A stretch of 21,181 nt of DNA from Guyanagaster necrorhizus (Eukaryota; Basidiomycota; Agaricomycetes; Agaricales; Physalacriaceae): contig NW_025064882.1 in the NCBI RefSeq assembly GCF_019112545.1, positions 61,029 to 82,209 on the forward strand, written 5' to 3'. Position 1 is the stretch's first letter. Every line of letters begins with the position of its first letter. The notes under the pieces are model-generated. The model had not been told where the DNA came from. It ran no database searches and worked only from the letters and a program-made list of their open reading frames with translations. The position numbers and the translations under genes were made by a program. Positions 9,137-18,855 of this stretch are shown here, one piece after another.

Positions 9137-12100
9137 TCAAGAACAAAATGATTGAGTAACTTTAGATAAGGGTTCTGGTTTACCTGGATATCAATAGTGG
9201 AATTCTTCAATAAATTCATTGGCAGAGAACTTAGAGGCCAGTAACCAAGCAAACTCTTTATTGGTACCTTCATAGCCTAGCCACTGGATCTTGTATAGCA
9301 GTGGGCAGCAGAACTGGTGGTCCAGTTTAGAGTCAAGGATTTGGGCTATTTTAAAATGTTCTTCTTCATTGACTTCAACTGAAGGCAGCAGTGGTTGGAT
9401 TCAGTTAGAAATGATGTTTTCTTCTATGGGTTTCAATTGTGACATATGGAAGACCAGATGAATAGACCAGAGATCTAGCAGAAGCCTCAGCATGAAAGAG
9501 TGGGAACCAGGTTGGGCTATGATTTCAAAAGGATCAAGATATTTCTTTAAGAATTTTCTGGTCAGGTGGGTGGTTTTGATATGTTTAAACTGAGGTAGAC
9601 CTTATCACCCACTGTAAATGGGGGCACTGGAATCCAATGCTTGTCTGCTTGGGCCTTGTAACAAGACTGAGCTTTGAAAATTTCATCCTTCAGTATTTGA
9701 TAGAGTTCATCAAGATTGACTGCAAAGTCTCAGCCTGAGCCTAGACAGAGGCAATGTCTCTTTCAGGGTGAACAGTGATGTTAGGATAGTAACTCTTGTT
9801 AGTGAAAAATAGGAAAATTCTGGTGAAAGCATTAGGAGCATTGTTGTAGGCAAACTTGGCAATGGGTAGGAGGATGTCCCAGTTGTCCTGTTGGTAGAAG
9901 CAGTAGATGCAGATGTACTGTTCTAGAGTTTGGTTTGCCCATTCAGTTTGTCCATTGGCCTCCAGATGGGTATCCAGAAGTGAGGTGGAGTTCCATGTCA
10001 AGAGCTATGGCTAAGATGCAAGTAAATTGAGAAATGAATTCAGAGCTGCAATCTGAGGTGATGTGACTGGATACCCCATGTTTGGAGAAGACATGGATAA
10101 GGAAGAGTTGGGCAAGCTCTGCAGAGTTAATAGTGTTGTGAGTGGAGATGAAGATGGCTTGCTTGCTAGCTTAGTTTATGACTACTAAAATAGCAGTAAA
10201 TCCATTGGAGTCTGGTAGTTGTTCAATGAGATCCATGGAAATGGAATCCCATGGTCATTCAGGAACTGGCAGAGGTTTGAGTAACCCATAGGGGTGGTGT
10301 CTAGGTGTCTTATTGCATCCACAAACTGTGCAGGACTTAACATAGTATCAAACATATTTATGCATTTTTGGCCAGATGTAGTTCTGTTAGACTAGCTCTA
10401 ATGTCTGGTTTTGACCAAAATGGCCTGCCAAGATGTGGTCGTAATTGTTCTGAAGTATACAGAGACAGAAATCATTGGAGTCTGAGACATAGATGTGGTA
10501 TTCAAAGCAGAGGATATTGGATTTGTCAATGAACCACTGAGAGAGAGAGGATTCAGAAGTGGCCTTAGCCTGATAGAGACCACTAGAGGACATAGGGTTA
10601 GACAATTGTGTGTATTTGATATTAATGTGGAGTTTGTCAGTATCCATGATGGCACTAGCCTGTAGGATGGGGCCTTTGAGGTAGATTGCATGAAGTAACA
10701 CAAAAAGTTGTTCTTGGATGAACATAGGTTGGAAGTTGTAGAGGTTAACTTAGACATATTGGCTATCTCTCTCTTTAGGATAGACATCCCATTGTCTAAT
10801 GAGTGCATCCAGTTTCTCTCCAAGTTTTCCAGAGCAGAGCTAGATTACTAGATTGAACTGAGATAGATATTCAGACCAGCAGACCTATCAGCAGGTTAGA
10901 ATCTTAGTAGTAGTGAAGTATTCAAGGTTCTTGTGGTCTGTTATAATATCAATGGAGTCCATAGAGCCTTCAAGATAGTGCCATCAATGTTTAAAGGCTT
11001 GAAAAATGGCTAGAAGCTCTTTGTGATGGGTGTCATAGTTGAGTTTGGCATTGTAAAGGCTTCAGGATTGAAATGTGATGGGATGAATTTTGCCATCTTC
11101 AGCATAATTGGAGGCATTGGTTTCCACCACTATCTTTCAATCAGAGACCTAGTGAGTAAAGATGAGAGTATGTGTAAAGGCCTATTTTAACTCATTGAAG
11201 GTCACCAAGCATTTGTCATTCAATTTCCATGGAGTTCTCTTGTGGGTAAGTTGTGTAAGAGGAAGAATGATATTACTATATTCATGTATGAAGTGACAGT
11301 AGAAGTTGGTGAAGCCAAGAAAAGATTAGATGTTCTTGACCTTTTATGGTACTAGCCAGTCAACAATGGCCTTGACTTTTTCTTCAGACATGCAAAGTCC
11401 TTCAGATGATAGGATGTAGCCTAGGTATTTTATGGAATTCCAGTTGAATTCACATTTGAAATCTTTACAGTAGAGTTCATTAGCTTTAAGCCTGTATAGG
11501 ATCTTATGAACATGTTTCTAGTGATCTTCTGGATTGTTGGAATATATGAAGATGTCATCAAGGTAGACTACTACTGATATGTCAAGCATGTCTGAGAATA
11601 TATCATTCACAAATCATTGGAATGCCACCAGGGCATTTGTGAGGCCAAAAGGCATGACATACCATTCAAAGGAACTATAATGGATCTGAAAGGCTGTATC
11701 ACTGAAGATGTCTGCAAAATTATAGTACTCTACTGGCACTGATGAAAGGTCTGCTAGTTCTATGGATGCAGCTTTGGCTCCAATTTTAGGCAAAGAAGGC
11801 TGCAGTGTGAACTGCTGAATGCCTTCTTCTGCACTGGCTTAGACAAATATAGCAGTAGATATGATGGAGATCTTTGGGTGTGCTTTTGTAGTAAAAGACT
11901 CTGAGGAAGGATAGGAATAGATAGATTTATATGGGAACAGAGCCCATCTGCTATCTGAAAGGGATTTAAAATGGAGTGAAGCTCCAGAGGTTAAACTGAT
12001 AGAGTCTGGTGGGCACAGAAGTTCTGGAGTTGAGCTGGAGGGCTTGGAAAGGAGTGGACTGTTGTCCTGTGAGCATGGAAGTCTCTGGGATACAGTGGAG

Positions 12101-12614
12101 GCCATAGAATTAGTTAGAGTGAGATCCTGATAGCTTGAGCAGAAAGTGATACTGTTCTCAGTCCAATTAATCAGTAGATTGTAGTGGGAGAGCCAGTTGT
12201 ATTCTAGGACAAGATTGCAAGACAAATTCAGAGGAGTGACATAGAAGTCAACAGGGAAGATGTCTCTGGACAGGAAACAGATGGGAATAGTTGCAATTTG
12301 AGATATATAGCTCCTAATAGAGCCATCAAATAATCAAAGTTGCACACTAGGGATGGTTTGAATAGGGATTTCATTGGCAGCTATGTACTTAGTGTCAACA
12401 AAGCAGTGGCTAGAACTAGAATCAATAAGAGCAAGAAAACACAGAATGTTACAAGTTAGAGAGCCATCAGATTCCATAATAGTTAGTAATTCTGCTAAGA
12501 GAGGAATGTGAAAGAAGTGGTTGGAAAGAGATGTTGCATTGAGGGTAATAACCTCTAGTGTGCAAATAGAGTCAATGCAATCCTGAACTTGCATGAAGGG
12601 AACAGGGTTGCTTT
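9137..12614 (-). pseudogene. G-A gypsy Pol (protease, RT, RNase H, integrase, chromodomain), decayed
   Basis: Protease Asp at 12421-12423 (ALIDSSSSHCFVDT, Gly of DSG lost). RT has the active site YLDD at 11554-11565, preceded by MPFGLTNA. RNase H starts near 11130 (VVETNASNYAEDG). Integrase has the zinc motif SCTVCGCNK near 10330, Asp at 10231-10233 (SMDLIEQLP), Asp at 10051-10053 (TSDCSSEF) and Glu at 9942-9944 (NGQTEWANQ). A C-terminal chromodomain starts near 9370 (EEHFKIAQILDSK) and ends near 9180 (EEFHY...YPGKPEPL). Protease to the second integrase Asp share one frame. A one-base indel follows before the Glu, and another lies before the chromodomain. About 115 residues of RT are missing near 11700-11706, including the first catalytic Asp. 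The stops are mostly TGA and TAG. Confidence 0.92.
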
Positions 12615-13246
12615 CTAGTTTTCTGACTCTGTTGAAGCCAGCTCCACAGGAGCAGTGTCAACTTCAGCTGCATGACCCTTGGCAGAGGCTGCTGCCTTCC
12701 ACTTGTTGCAGTCCTCAGTCTTGTGTTTGGCTCCACAGAACATGCTAAGGTTGTTCTGGTGCTGGTGGTCTTTTTCTTCCTGAGTAAGATGACCATCCTT
12801 GCCTAGCTTGTTGGTATAGGGCTTAGAGGTGGTAGATTTCAGTGTGGAGCTGAAGTCTGAGGAACAAAAGTTGGATCTCTTGGATTTAGGATTAGAGGAT
12901 TGGTTGGAGGCCTTATTGTCCTGGTTTTCATAGGCAATTTCAATCTTTCAGGTCCAGTAGCAAGTATCAAGTTCTTGGGCAAGGATGCACAAATCATGAA
13001 GATTGTTTGGCTTTCCATGGTGTGCCATATCATCATTGATATGGGTGCAGAGGCCACAGTAAAAGACATGGCAGAGGGAGTTATCTCTGTATCCAATTTG
13101 TGAGGTGTACTGGTTGAATTGGACCATATACTTTATGATCTGATCTCTATCATGCATCCAAAGATGTTCTAATGCATCTTTGGCATCTCTGATGGCATCA
13201 AAGAGGCCAAATTACTACAAAGCTCATCTAAGAAAGCCATGTTGAA

Positions 13247-15107
13247 GAGGATCTGAGTATGCACAAGGTGAAAACAGATACAGCAGAGCTTTATTCACTG
13301 ACCACACTCATACCAACACACACACAAAACTCTTAGTTCATGGAGGGATTATAATGTGATAAAAGTAGCAATCAACAAATATAATTGTCCTCTTCAATGA
13401 GATCACAGTGCATAAACAGTAATAGCATGCTTACAACAGTCTGAGGTCTCTCTAAGTCTCAAAGCTTTTTGTTTTATCAAAACAAGAGATGGCAACAGGT
13501 GTTGCCAGGCCTCAAGACAAAGAGTACTGCAGCTCAATACAATACATCAAAACTCTCTCACAAAACTCTCCAAAAAGTCCTAAGCACAGCTCAGATCAAC
13601 TCAAAATCCCTAACACACACAATACATGACTCAAAGCTTTGTGCTCTAAGCAAAAACCAATCACAAACACATCCACAAGTGCCAAAGAGCACAGATCTCT
13701 GTTCACAAGCTTTCAAACCAATTGTAGACCCATAGGATTCAAACCTATGTGATCTAGAGACACAAAACACAATTAAACACTGTCCAACAGACCAAAGGGT
13801 TTGAACCTCTGCTAATCTGTGGAAATAACACAAAAGCACACACTAATCAAGCCAAAGGGTTTGAATCTCTATCACCTGTAGTGCCATGCATCACAAATAC
13901 CTCAAAAACTCAAGATGATGCTCTTCAGACACCATTCTTTTATTCTCAGATTAGAGCACAATTCAAAACCTCTTATCAGACTGAGCTCAAGTCCTTCATG
14001 AGCTTTAATGCCTTGCTTAGTTCTCACAGCACTCTTAATGATATCCAATAATCAGTTTATTCTCTTGCCCAAAGTTACTAACACAAACCCAGAGCTAGAG
14101 TGCAAGGCTTTCTATGCCCAATACACCACAACTGTGAGAGTCAAAAACTCTCTCTTCTACTCATACAATGCAGTATTTAAATACTCTATTATAGTACTTA
14201 CTAATACAATCCTACTATAGTATCTTCAAAGCACAGAACTCTATGCCAGATCTCACAGATATTATTCATATGCATATTGCAGTTGCTATGCTTATTCTCT
14301 TTCAGGCCAGAACTGCACAATGTTTTCTTGCTAGCTGACCTCAGCTAGCTAGCCTAGCCAGGTCTGCTCACTTTCTTCTTGCCTTGGTGACACATCTCTG
14401 ACAGCAGTAAACTGTTCTGGACCCCTAGAGTTATCTCTCATATTTAGAGTCAGCCACAATAGTTATGTTCTCCTTTTCCAGTATCTCAACATTCCCTCCA
14501 ACTTATAAATTGCACTGCTTCTGGCCTGACATATATTAATTAACTTATCCAATATAGTATATGTCATACTGCAGTATGATATAGAGTCTCTTGCTGTGTT
14601 AAGCATGCTAAGGCACTGTAAGTATGTATGCAAGTCTCTGAGCAGTACACATGCTATTCATCTCTGAGGGTAGTATTCCTCTATCTATTCCTTTGTTGCC
14701 ATCATGTCATTTCTCTGTTCAGCACCCTGTTATTCAGATATCTTTCTTTGGGTCTCAGTTCCCTGTTCTAAAGCACATGCCATCAGTGCATCATTGATCA
14801 ATGTGATCAGGATTGCCAAACATATTTTGATCATATTCTTTTTATTTTTAGCATGCCTTCTTGTAATAGTATTGGCACATTTAGGGCCAAGTGCTGGGAC
14901 CTCACATGTAGTCTAACCCCTCTGGTATTAGTCTGCTACTAGGCCATGCACTCTACTCCTTGTTACTTCAGTTTAGCCTTATAATAGCTAGGTTTCTGTG
15001 TGCTCTTATTTTATTCTCAGTTACATGCTTATTGGACTGAAATGCAGTCCATGTATTCTCAATTTTTGCAATTTTACATGCCTGAACATGGAGAGGGCAT
15101 GTCAACA
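13247..15107. mobile_element. 1.86-kb non-coding insertion inside gag
   Basis: Comparison with the uninterrupted gag at 19640-19670 locates both edges. The host sequence runs to about 13246 and resumes at about 15108. Short near-repeats flank it (TTGAA at 13242-13246, TAGGA at 15108-15112; the intact copy has TAGAA), a plausible 5-bp target duplication. No reading frame in it looks like a transposon protein. A possible LTR edge lies near 14494: read on the minus strand, TTGGAGGGAATG runs directly into TGTTGAGATACTGG. It could be a non-autonomous or internally deleted LTR element; the class is unresolved. No CpG seen. Confidence 0.65.
13732..13871 (-). repeat. Three tandem tRNA T-arm-like motifs, about 60 bp apart
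   Basis: At 13732-13748, 13795-13811 and 13855-13871. Each is a short hairpin around GGTTTGAA or TTCAAACC: 5-bp stem, 7-nt loop, a perfect stem in the first. Read on the minus strand each resembles a pol III B box (GGTTCGANNCC) with its CpG decayed to TG or CA. ACCAAAGGGTTTGAA and GCCAAAGGGTTTGAA show that the second and third are direct repeats. No acceptor stem closes, so these are not tRNA genes. A tRNA-derived origin is possible. Confidence 0.45.
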
Positions 15108-15949
15108 TAGGAGAATTGCCAGGCTGATGGATTCTACAGATTGGGGTTATGAATGTCTGGTTCAAACCAGTTAAGTGCAGTGCCAGCCAGGAAGAAAATA
15201 GCATAGTTGACCTTGTTAGCATCTGTTGCAAATGCAGTAGGTCTGTTGTTGAAGTTCAACTGAAGAGAGATAATGAAGGCCTTCAGTTTGCAAGGGTTGG
15301 CACCATCAAATGATTCTGGTTTCTTGACTTTGGTATGAATAGTGGCTAGTTTAGGGTTATTCAGGGAAGCAGAGACTCCTTGTAACAGATTCATGAATTC
15401 TAGGAACATATCCTGCTGGTTTAGATTGTTGCTTCCTGCAGGGCTGTCAGAGCTGCCTGAGCCATTGGAATCACCTGGATCTCCTAAACCACCTAGACCA
15501 TCTGGCCTTTTTGAAAAAGAGTTTGATAGATTACCATCTGGTTCCTGTCAGATGGGAGTATGGGTGGAGGTGTCTTCACCTCTGCCCTCCAAGTCTGAGC
15601 TGTCTGAATTCCCATGCATGTTGCCCAAAGATAAGAGATCTGTTAGAGGGTCTATTCAGGTGCTGTATATCAGGCTGGCCCATTGAGCTTCATTAGTTGG
15701 GATGCTGGTGACATCAAAAGGGTTAGAGGAATCATCATAATTAGATTGGTGAGCAGTGAAGCTAGAGTGATTGTAGGTTTCCCTATAGGAAGGTTGTCCT
15801 TCATTGGAGGCTGATCTGAAAAGGCCTGGTTGTTTCTTTGAGACAGAGGCTGGAATGTTGAGATGGATAGGCTGGGTTTATTCAGGATCAGTTTCTGTGA
15901 GTTGAGTAAATGTGATAGATATGATAAAAATTTTTGACTCAAGGGTTTG

Positions 15950-15960
15950 AGTTCAAATAT
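15950..15960 (-). other. Self-primer binding site of the 2469-16448 element
   Basis: Read on the minus strand, ATATTTGAACT begins 3 nt after the end of the 5' LTR. It pairs with the predicted mRNA start at 16196-16206 (AGTTTGAATAT) except at one dinucleotide, where both sites look like decayed CG. The same arrangement is perfect in the copy at 18570/18819. Confidence 0.7.
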
Positions 15961-15962
15961 AC

Positions 15963-16448
15963 TGTTAGAAACATGCCAATGGAGTGGGTTTGAATGCATG
16001 TGTGAAGACTGGCAGAGTGCATAGGCATTGATGAAGTTATTGACAATGTCACTCTTAAGTTGGAGCTCAAGGATTTGGATAGATGGAATGGAGTTTCATC
16101 AGAGAAGCAAAGAGGAGTGTCCTTCAGAGCAGAATCTGACAGATAAGGAAGAAGGAGTTGAAGTGAGTATGAAGTGTAGATGGCTATCCAAGTTGATATT
16201 CAAACTGAGTAGTTACAATGATAATATATGGCTTATATACTAATAGTAGCTAATTCCAAGTCAGATTCCAGTGTCAATATTTGCTACTAAGTTCAGAGTC
16301 TAGATGTTACAATAAAATGTAGATGTGAAATGATAATGGTGAAAATGAAATTAGTAGATAATAGAGAGCAGCTAGAGTCTGGTGGATTTTTGTGATTGAA
16401 TCTGTGGTTGGTTGAGATGATGCAGAGGCTGGCAGCATACATGTAACA
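15963..16448 (-). repeat. G-A LTR, 5' LTR of the 2469-16448 element
   Basis: 486 bp. Read on the minus strand it starts TGTTACATG at 16448 and ends CTAACA at 15963. The TATA box is CTTATATA on the plus strand at 16232-16239, and the predicted mRNA start is at 16206 reading down. It drives the element's genomic RNA toward lower coordinates. Confidence 0.9.
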
Positions 16449-16478
16449 TTAACTAAGTATTGATCTTGGAATATAATA
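16449..16478 (+). repeat. Right target duplication (TTAAC) and the displaced end of the G-B LTR
   Basis: 16449-16453 is TTAAC, the right-hand target duplication of the G-A element. 16454-16478 then ends in ATAATA, which mirrors the TATTAT start of the G-B LTR at 2143 (decayed TGTTAT and ATAACA). This places the G-A insertion about 25 bp from the end of that LTR. Confidence 0.55.
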
Positions 16479-16569
16479 TCTCCAAACACACTAAAGTGGA
16501 CTCAAGCATGATTGTATAAATGTGATACAGTGCTTGCTTACTATATGTGGTTGATCACATATCACTTGG

Positions 16570-18113
16570 ATCTCACACAACCAGACTTTCCACAGATTGT
16601 GCTTTCTTTCACATGATTATCCTGTTTTGTACAGTGAAACTGAGTTTCACAGCTTCAGAGTCACTGCTTCAGGGGTCTTGCCACTAGTACTGGCTTCATC
16701 TGATGGTAGTTGAGCACTGAGAAGTCAGCTCTTTTTGCTAACCTAAGGGTTTTGAAATCCAGTGGTTTAGCTGATCAGTTGTTGTAGAAATCAAATGAGC
16801 TAACTGGTGGCAGTTCAGATGGACTCTGTCAAATACATATATTGGATTTCAGAGCTTTGGATAGAGAGTGCCATATAAACAGCTCATTTTAGAATAGTGA
16901 AGGGAGTCCATAGCATAAATTGAACCTTGTATTTTGATTTGTATGCTGAGAGGTTTCTCAACTGATCTCATCTTTCTTGTCCTCACTGTCTGTCTCTTTT
17001 TTGCTGTCTTTGATAGGAAAGTTGTTGGGCTGATTGTAAATAGATGGGGCATAAAGTTTGACTGTCATGAGAGAGCTGCTCTTTATTTCTAGTGCTGAGT
17101 CTGGTGGCATTAAAGCTGGTTTTAGAAGAAGGCTGTGGCTGAGATCAGCCAGCACTGATTTTTAGGTCTCCTTGGTGGCCACCACACACTCTCTGTTTCT
17201 CTAATTCATGGCAATATTGGTGAAAATTTTGATAGAAGAATGGATTGAGAAATAATTCTGCAATCCTTTCTCAAGGAACCTTCAGATACTGGAGTCACTG
17301 ATATGGATATTGAAAGAGACCTGAAGTCTGGTCCAGTCCAGAGATCAGTTTCTGGTGTGCTAGGCTCTCTGAATGAAGAGCCTGAGCTTTCAGTTCTGAG
17401 TCTATACTATGTTGGAGAACTAGATCTCCAGATAGTGGCTTCAAGCTCTCACTGGTATCATTGATACTGTGTATTATACTAAGCTTCTTCATACTTGTTC
17501 TGAGTCTGGATAGTCATATGCTTGGCAAGATCATGAGCTGATTCTGTTTCATTGTGTTCAGGCTATAGGGTCTGCTTAAATTCTCTATGCTCTGAGCATT
17601 AGTATAACTCTTGCTGCTTTAGAATGTCATTGTTGCTATCACTGAGGTCTATAAGTCCCATTTCTCTGTCTGCAGTCCAGATAGAGGAGACAGGGCTTCC
17701 TTTCAGGGTCATATAGAGTGAGTTGTGTCCAGAGCTAAAGCTTGAAGCCATCTCAGCAGCATGAAGAAAGTCTCAGACATGGTTTCCAATTTTATACTCA
17801 GATAGAATGGTGGAAGGGTTGAGAGATAGCTTGACATTAAAGAAGTCATCAGAGAGATCCTTGTTCTTATGGTCTGGGACTAGAGAGAGATTTGTTGGTT
17901 GTACTCATAGGTTCCTGAGTCCAGTGAGCTGAGTGTCACTGTTTTTGCTGTTTGTTCATTGGGGTGTTGGAAGATGGGTGTGTCTCTCTTCTTTTTGATC
18001 ATCTCATAAACCTGAGCTGCTAGGCTAGGCTTTGGGTACAGATCTGAATGTGGACTGAAAGGAGATTTGGATAGAGACTGGGATATCATGAAAGGAGAGG
18101 TCAGATATGACAT
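16570..18113 (-). pseudogene. Decayed gene for an unrecognised Ser-rich protein
   Basis: Minus-strand coding signal in three consecutive blocks. 18113 to about 17890 starts MSYLTSPFM and includes QVYEMIKKKRDTPIFQHP. About 17893 to 17160 holds LSDDFFNVKLSLNPSTILSE, MASSFSSGHNSLYMTLKGSP and WTGPDFRSLS. 17155 to about 16570 holds MTVKLYAPSIYNQPNNFP, DSKKETDSEDKKDE and RLAKRADFSVLNYHQMKP. Two frameshifts separate the blocks, and many TGA, TAG and TAA codons interrupt them. Natural composition over about 500 codons argues for a former gene. I recognise no domain. It lies between two G-A elements that point away from each other. It could be a host gene or part of another transposon. The 3' end is uncertain. 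Confidence 0.5.
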
Positions 18114-18317
18114 TTTGTAGAATTTGCTGTACTTGTTTAAAGGTGTGATAGTATCAGACTACTTAAGTGATTACTGATTGTCAGCCTTAACAGAGTTGGA
18201 TGATAGCTAGTAAACCTAGAAGCATTCTAATAATAGAAGCTAATAGTTTAAAGAAGTTGTCAGTAAGATCAGAGGTTGATGTGACTGATAGTAGCATTCA
18301 GCTTCTTTTATGCTATT
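18114..18317. other. Non-coding stretch upstream of both the unknown gene and the 18318 LTR
   Basis: I see no coding sequence or repeat here. The five bases before the LTR are CTATT (18313-18317), which would be the left target duplication of the next element. The right copy is outside the window. Confidence 0.4.
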
Positions 18318-18816
18318 TGTTATGCATATGCTGCTGGCCTCCATGTCACTTAAACCAATCACAAATCTAATTACACTACCCACTGGACTCTGGCCACTTC
18401 CCATTACCTACTAATTTCATTTCACTATTATCATTTCATATTTGTATTTCACATTGTAATATCTAGTCTCTGAACTCGATAGCGAATACTGACACTGGAA
18501 CCCAATAGAACCTGACTTGGAATTAGTTACCATTAGTATATAAAGCCATGTACATCATCATAACTACTTAGTTCAAATATCAACTTGGATAAGCCATCTA
18601 CACTTCACACTCACTTCAACTCCTCCCTACCTTGTCCATCAGATTCCGCTCTGAAGAATATTCAGATTCACTTCTCTGATGGAACTCTGTTCTGTCCACT
18701 CAGATCCCTGAGCTCTGACTCAAGAGTGATATTGCCAATAGCTTTGTTGATGCCCATGCACTCTGCCGGACTCCATGTATGCACTCAAGCCCACTTGAAT
18801 TGGCATGTTCTTAACA
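18318..18816 (+). repeat. G-A LTR, 5' LTR
   Basis: 499 bp, the best preserved copy of the family, with matching ends TGTTAT and TTAACA. TATA box TATATAAA at 18537-18544. The predicted mRNA start AGTTCAAATAT at 18570-18580 lies 33 nt after the start of the TATA box. Confidence 0.93.
18537..18580 (+). promoter_or_regulatory. LTR core promoter and predicted mRNA 5' end
   Basis: TATATAAA at 18537-18544 is followed at 18570 by AGTTCAAATAT. The 11 nt are the exact reverse complement of 18819-18829. The start site itself is inferred from TATA spacing and from the Tf1 model, in which the first 11 nt of the mRNA act as primer. Confidence 0.65.
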
Positions 18817-18818
18817 GT

Positions 18819-18829
18819 ATATTTGAACT
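18819..18829 (+). other. Self-primer binding site
   Basis: ATATTTGAACT, two bases after the LTR end at 18816, is perfectly complementary over 11 nt to AGTTCAAATAT at 18570-18580. There is no TGG-type tRNA primer site. Tf1/sushi elements are known to prime reverse transcription by folding back the 5' end of their own RNA. Confidence 0.75.
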
Positions 18830-18855
18830 CAAACTCTTGAGTCAAAAATTTTACC

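Larger units (their letters stand above)
12615..15922 (-). pseudogene. G-A gypsy Gag, decayed and split by an insertion
   Basis: Structural protein that forms the particle and packages RNA. Compared with the copy at 18856-20268, the start codon has become ATA (15920-15922). The N-terminal Gly/Pro-rich segment and the capsid core (FMNLLQGVSASLNNP, FDGANPCKLKAF, ANKVNYAIFFLAG) lie at about 15920-15108 in one frame. Gag then breaks off at WQFS and resumes at 13246 (MAFLDEL) in a second frame down to TAG at 12615-12617. The zinc knuckle near 12705-12745 has lost its first Cys (AGC instead of TGC), leaving FCGAKHKTEDC. The TAG stop is shared with the other copy, so it is probably the true Gag end. 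Confidence 0.9.
2469..16448 (-). mobile_element. G-A Ty3/gypsy (Tf1/sushi-type) element, nearly complete, twice interrupted
   Basis: Two same-orientation G-A LTRs (15963-16448 as 5', 2469-2964 as 3') bound one minus-strand element of about 7.1 kb once the two later insertions (3005-7987 and about 13247-15107) are set aside. Order in its own direction: LTR, self-primer site, gag, protease, RT, RNase H, integrase, chromodomain, an antisense gene, purine tract, LTR. The flanks carry TCAAC and TTAAC as target duplication. It is inserted in the G-B LTR. CpG is almost absent (by eye one, at 10440, between 9100 and 13240). The many stops, two pol indels and an RT deletion make it inactive. Confidence 0.85.

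Noticed and set aside
8821..9273. 150-codon minus-strand ORF
   Set aside because: It overlaps the 3' end of the antisense gene and the pol tail in frames different from both; composition is low-complexity Leu/Ser/Tyr.
13680..13805. A tRNA gene on the minus strand
   Set aside because: The T-arm is convincing, but no acceptor stem or D-arm closes and the anticodon arm overlaps the T-arm; kept only as T-arm-like repeats.
13732..13871. CRISPR-like array
   Set aside because: Only three imperfect units with no identical direct repeats; the genome is fungal.
14704..14916. 70-codon ORF with a hydrophobic stretch resembling a membrane segment
   Set aside because: Isolated in the non-coding insertion, with no start context, no neighbours in frame and no homology I recognise; AT/CT-rich sequence gives such stretches by chance.
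13239..15107. Reading the gag insertion as a single LTR with TGTTGA/TCAACA ends
   Set aside because: The left TGTTGA is explained by the gag target sequence itself, which matches the sister copy to 13246.
15342..15696. Plus-strand ORFs of 114 and 61 codons
   Set aside because: Both are antisense shadows of the Gly/Pro-rich part of gag.
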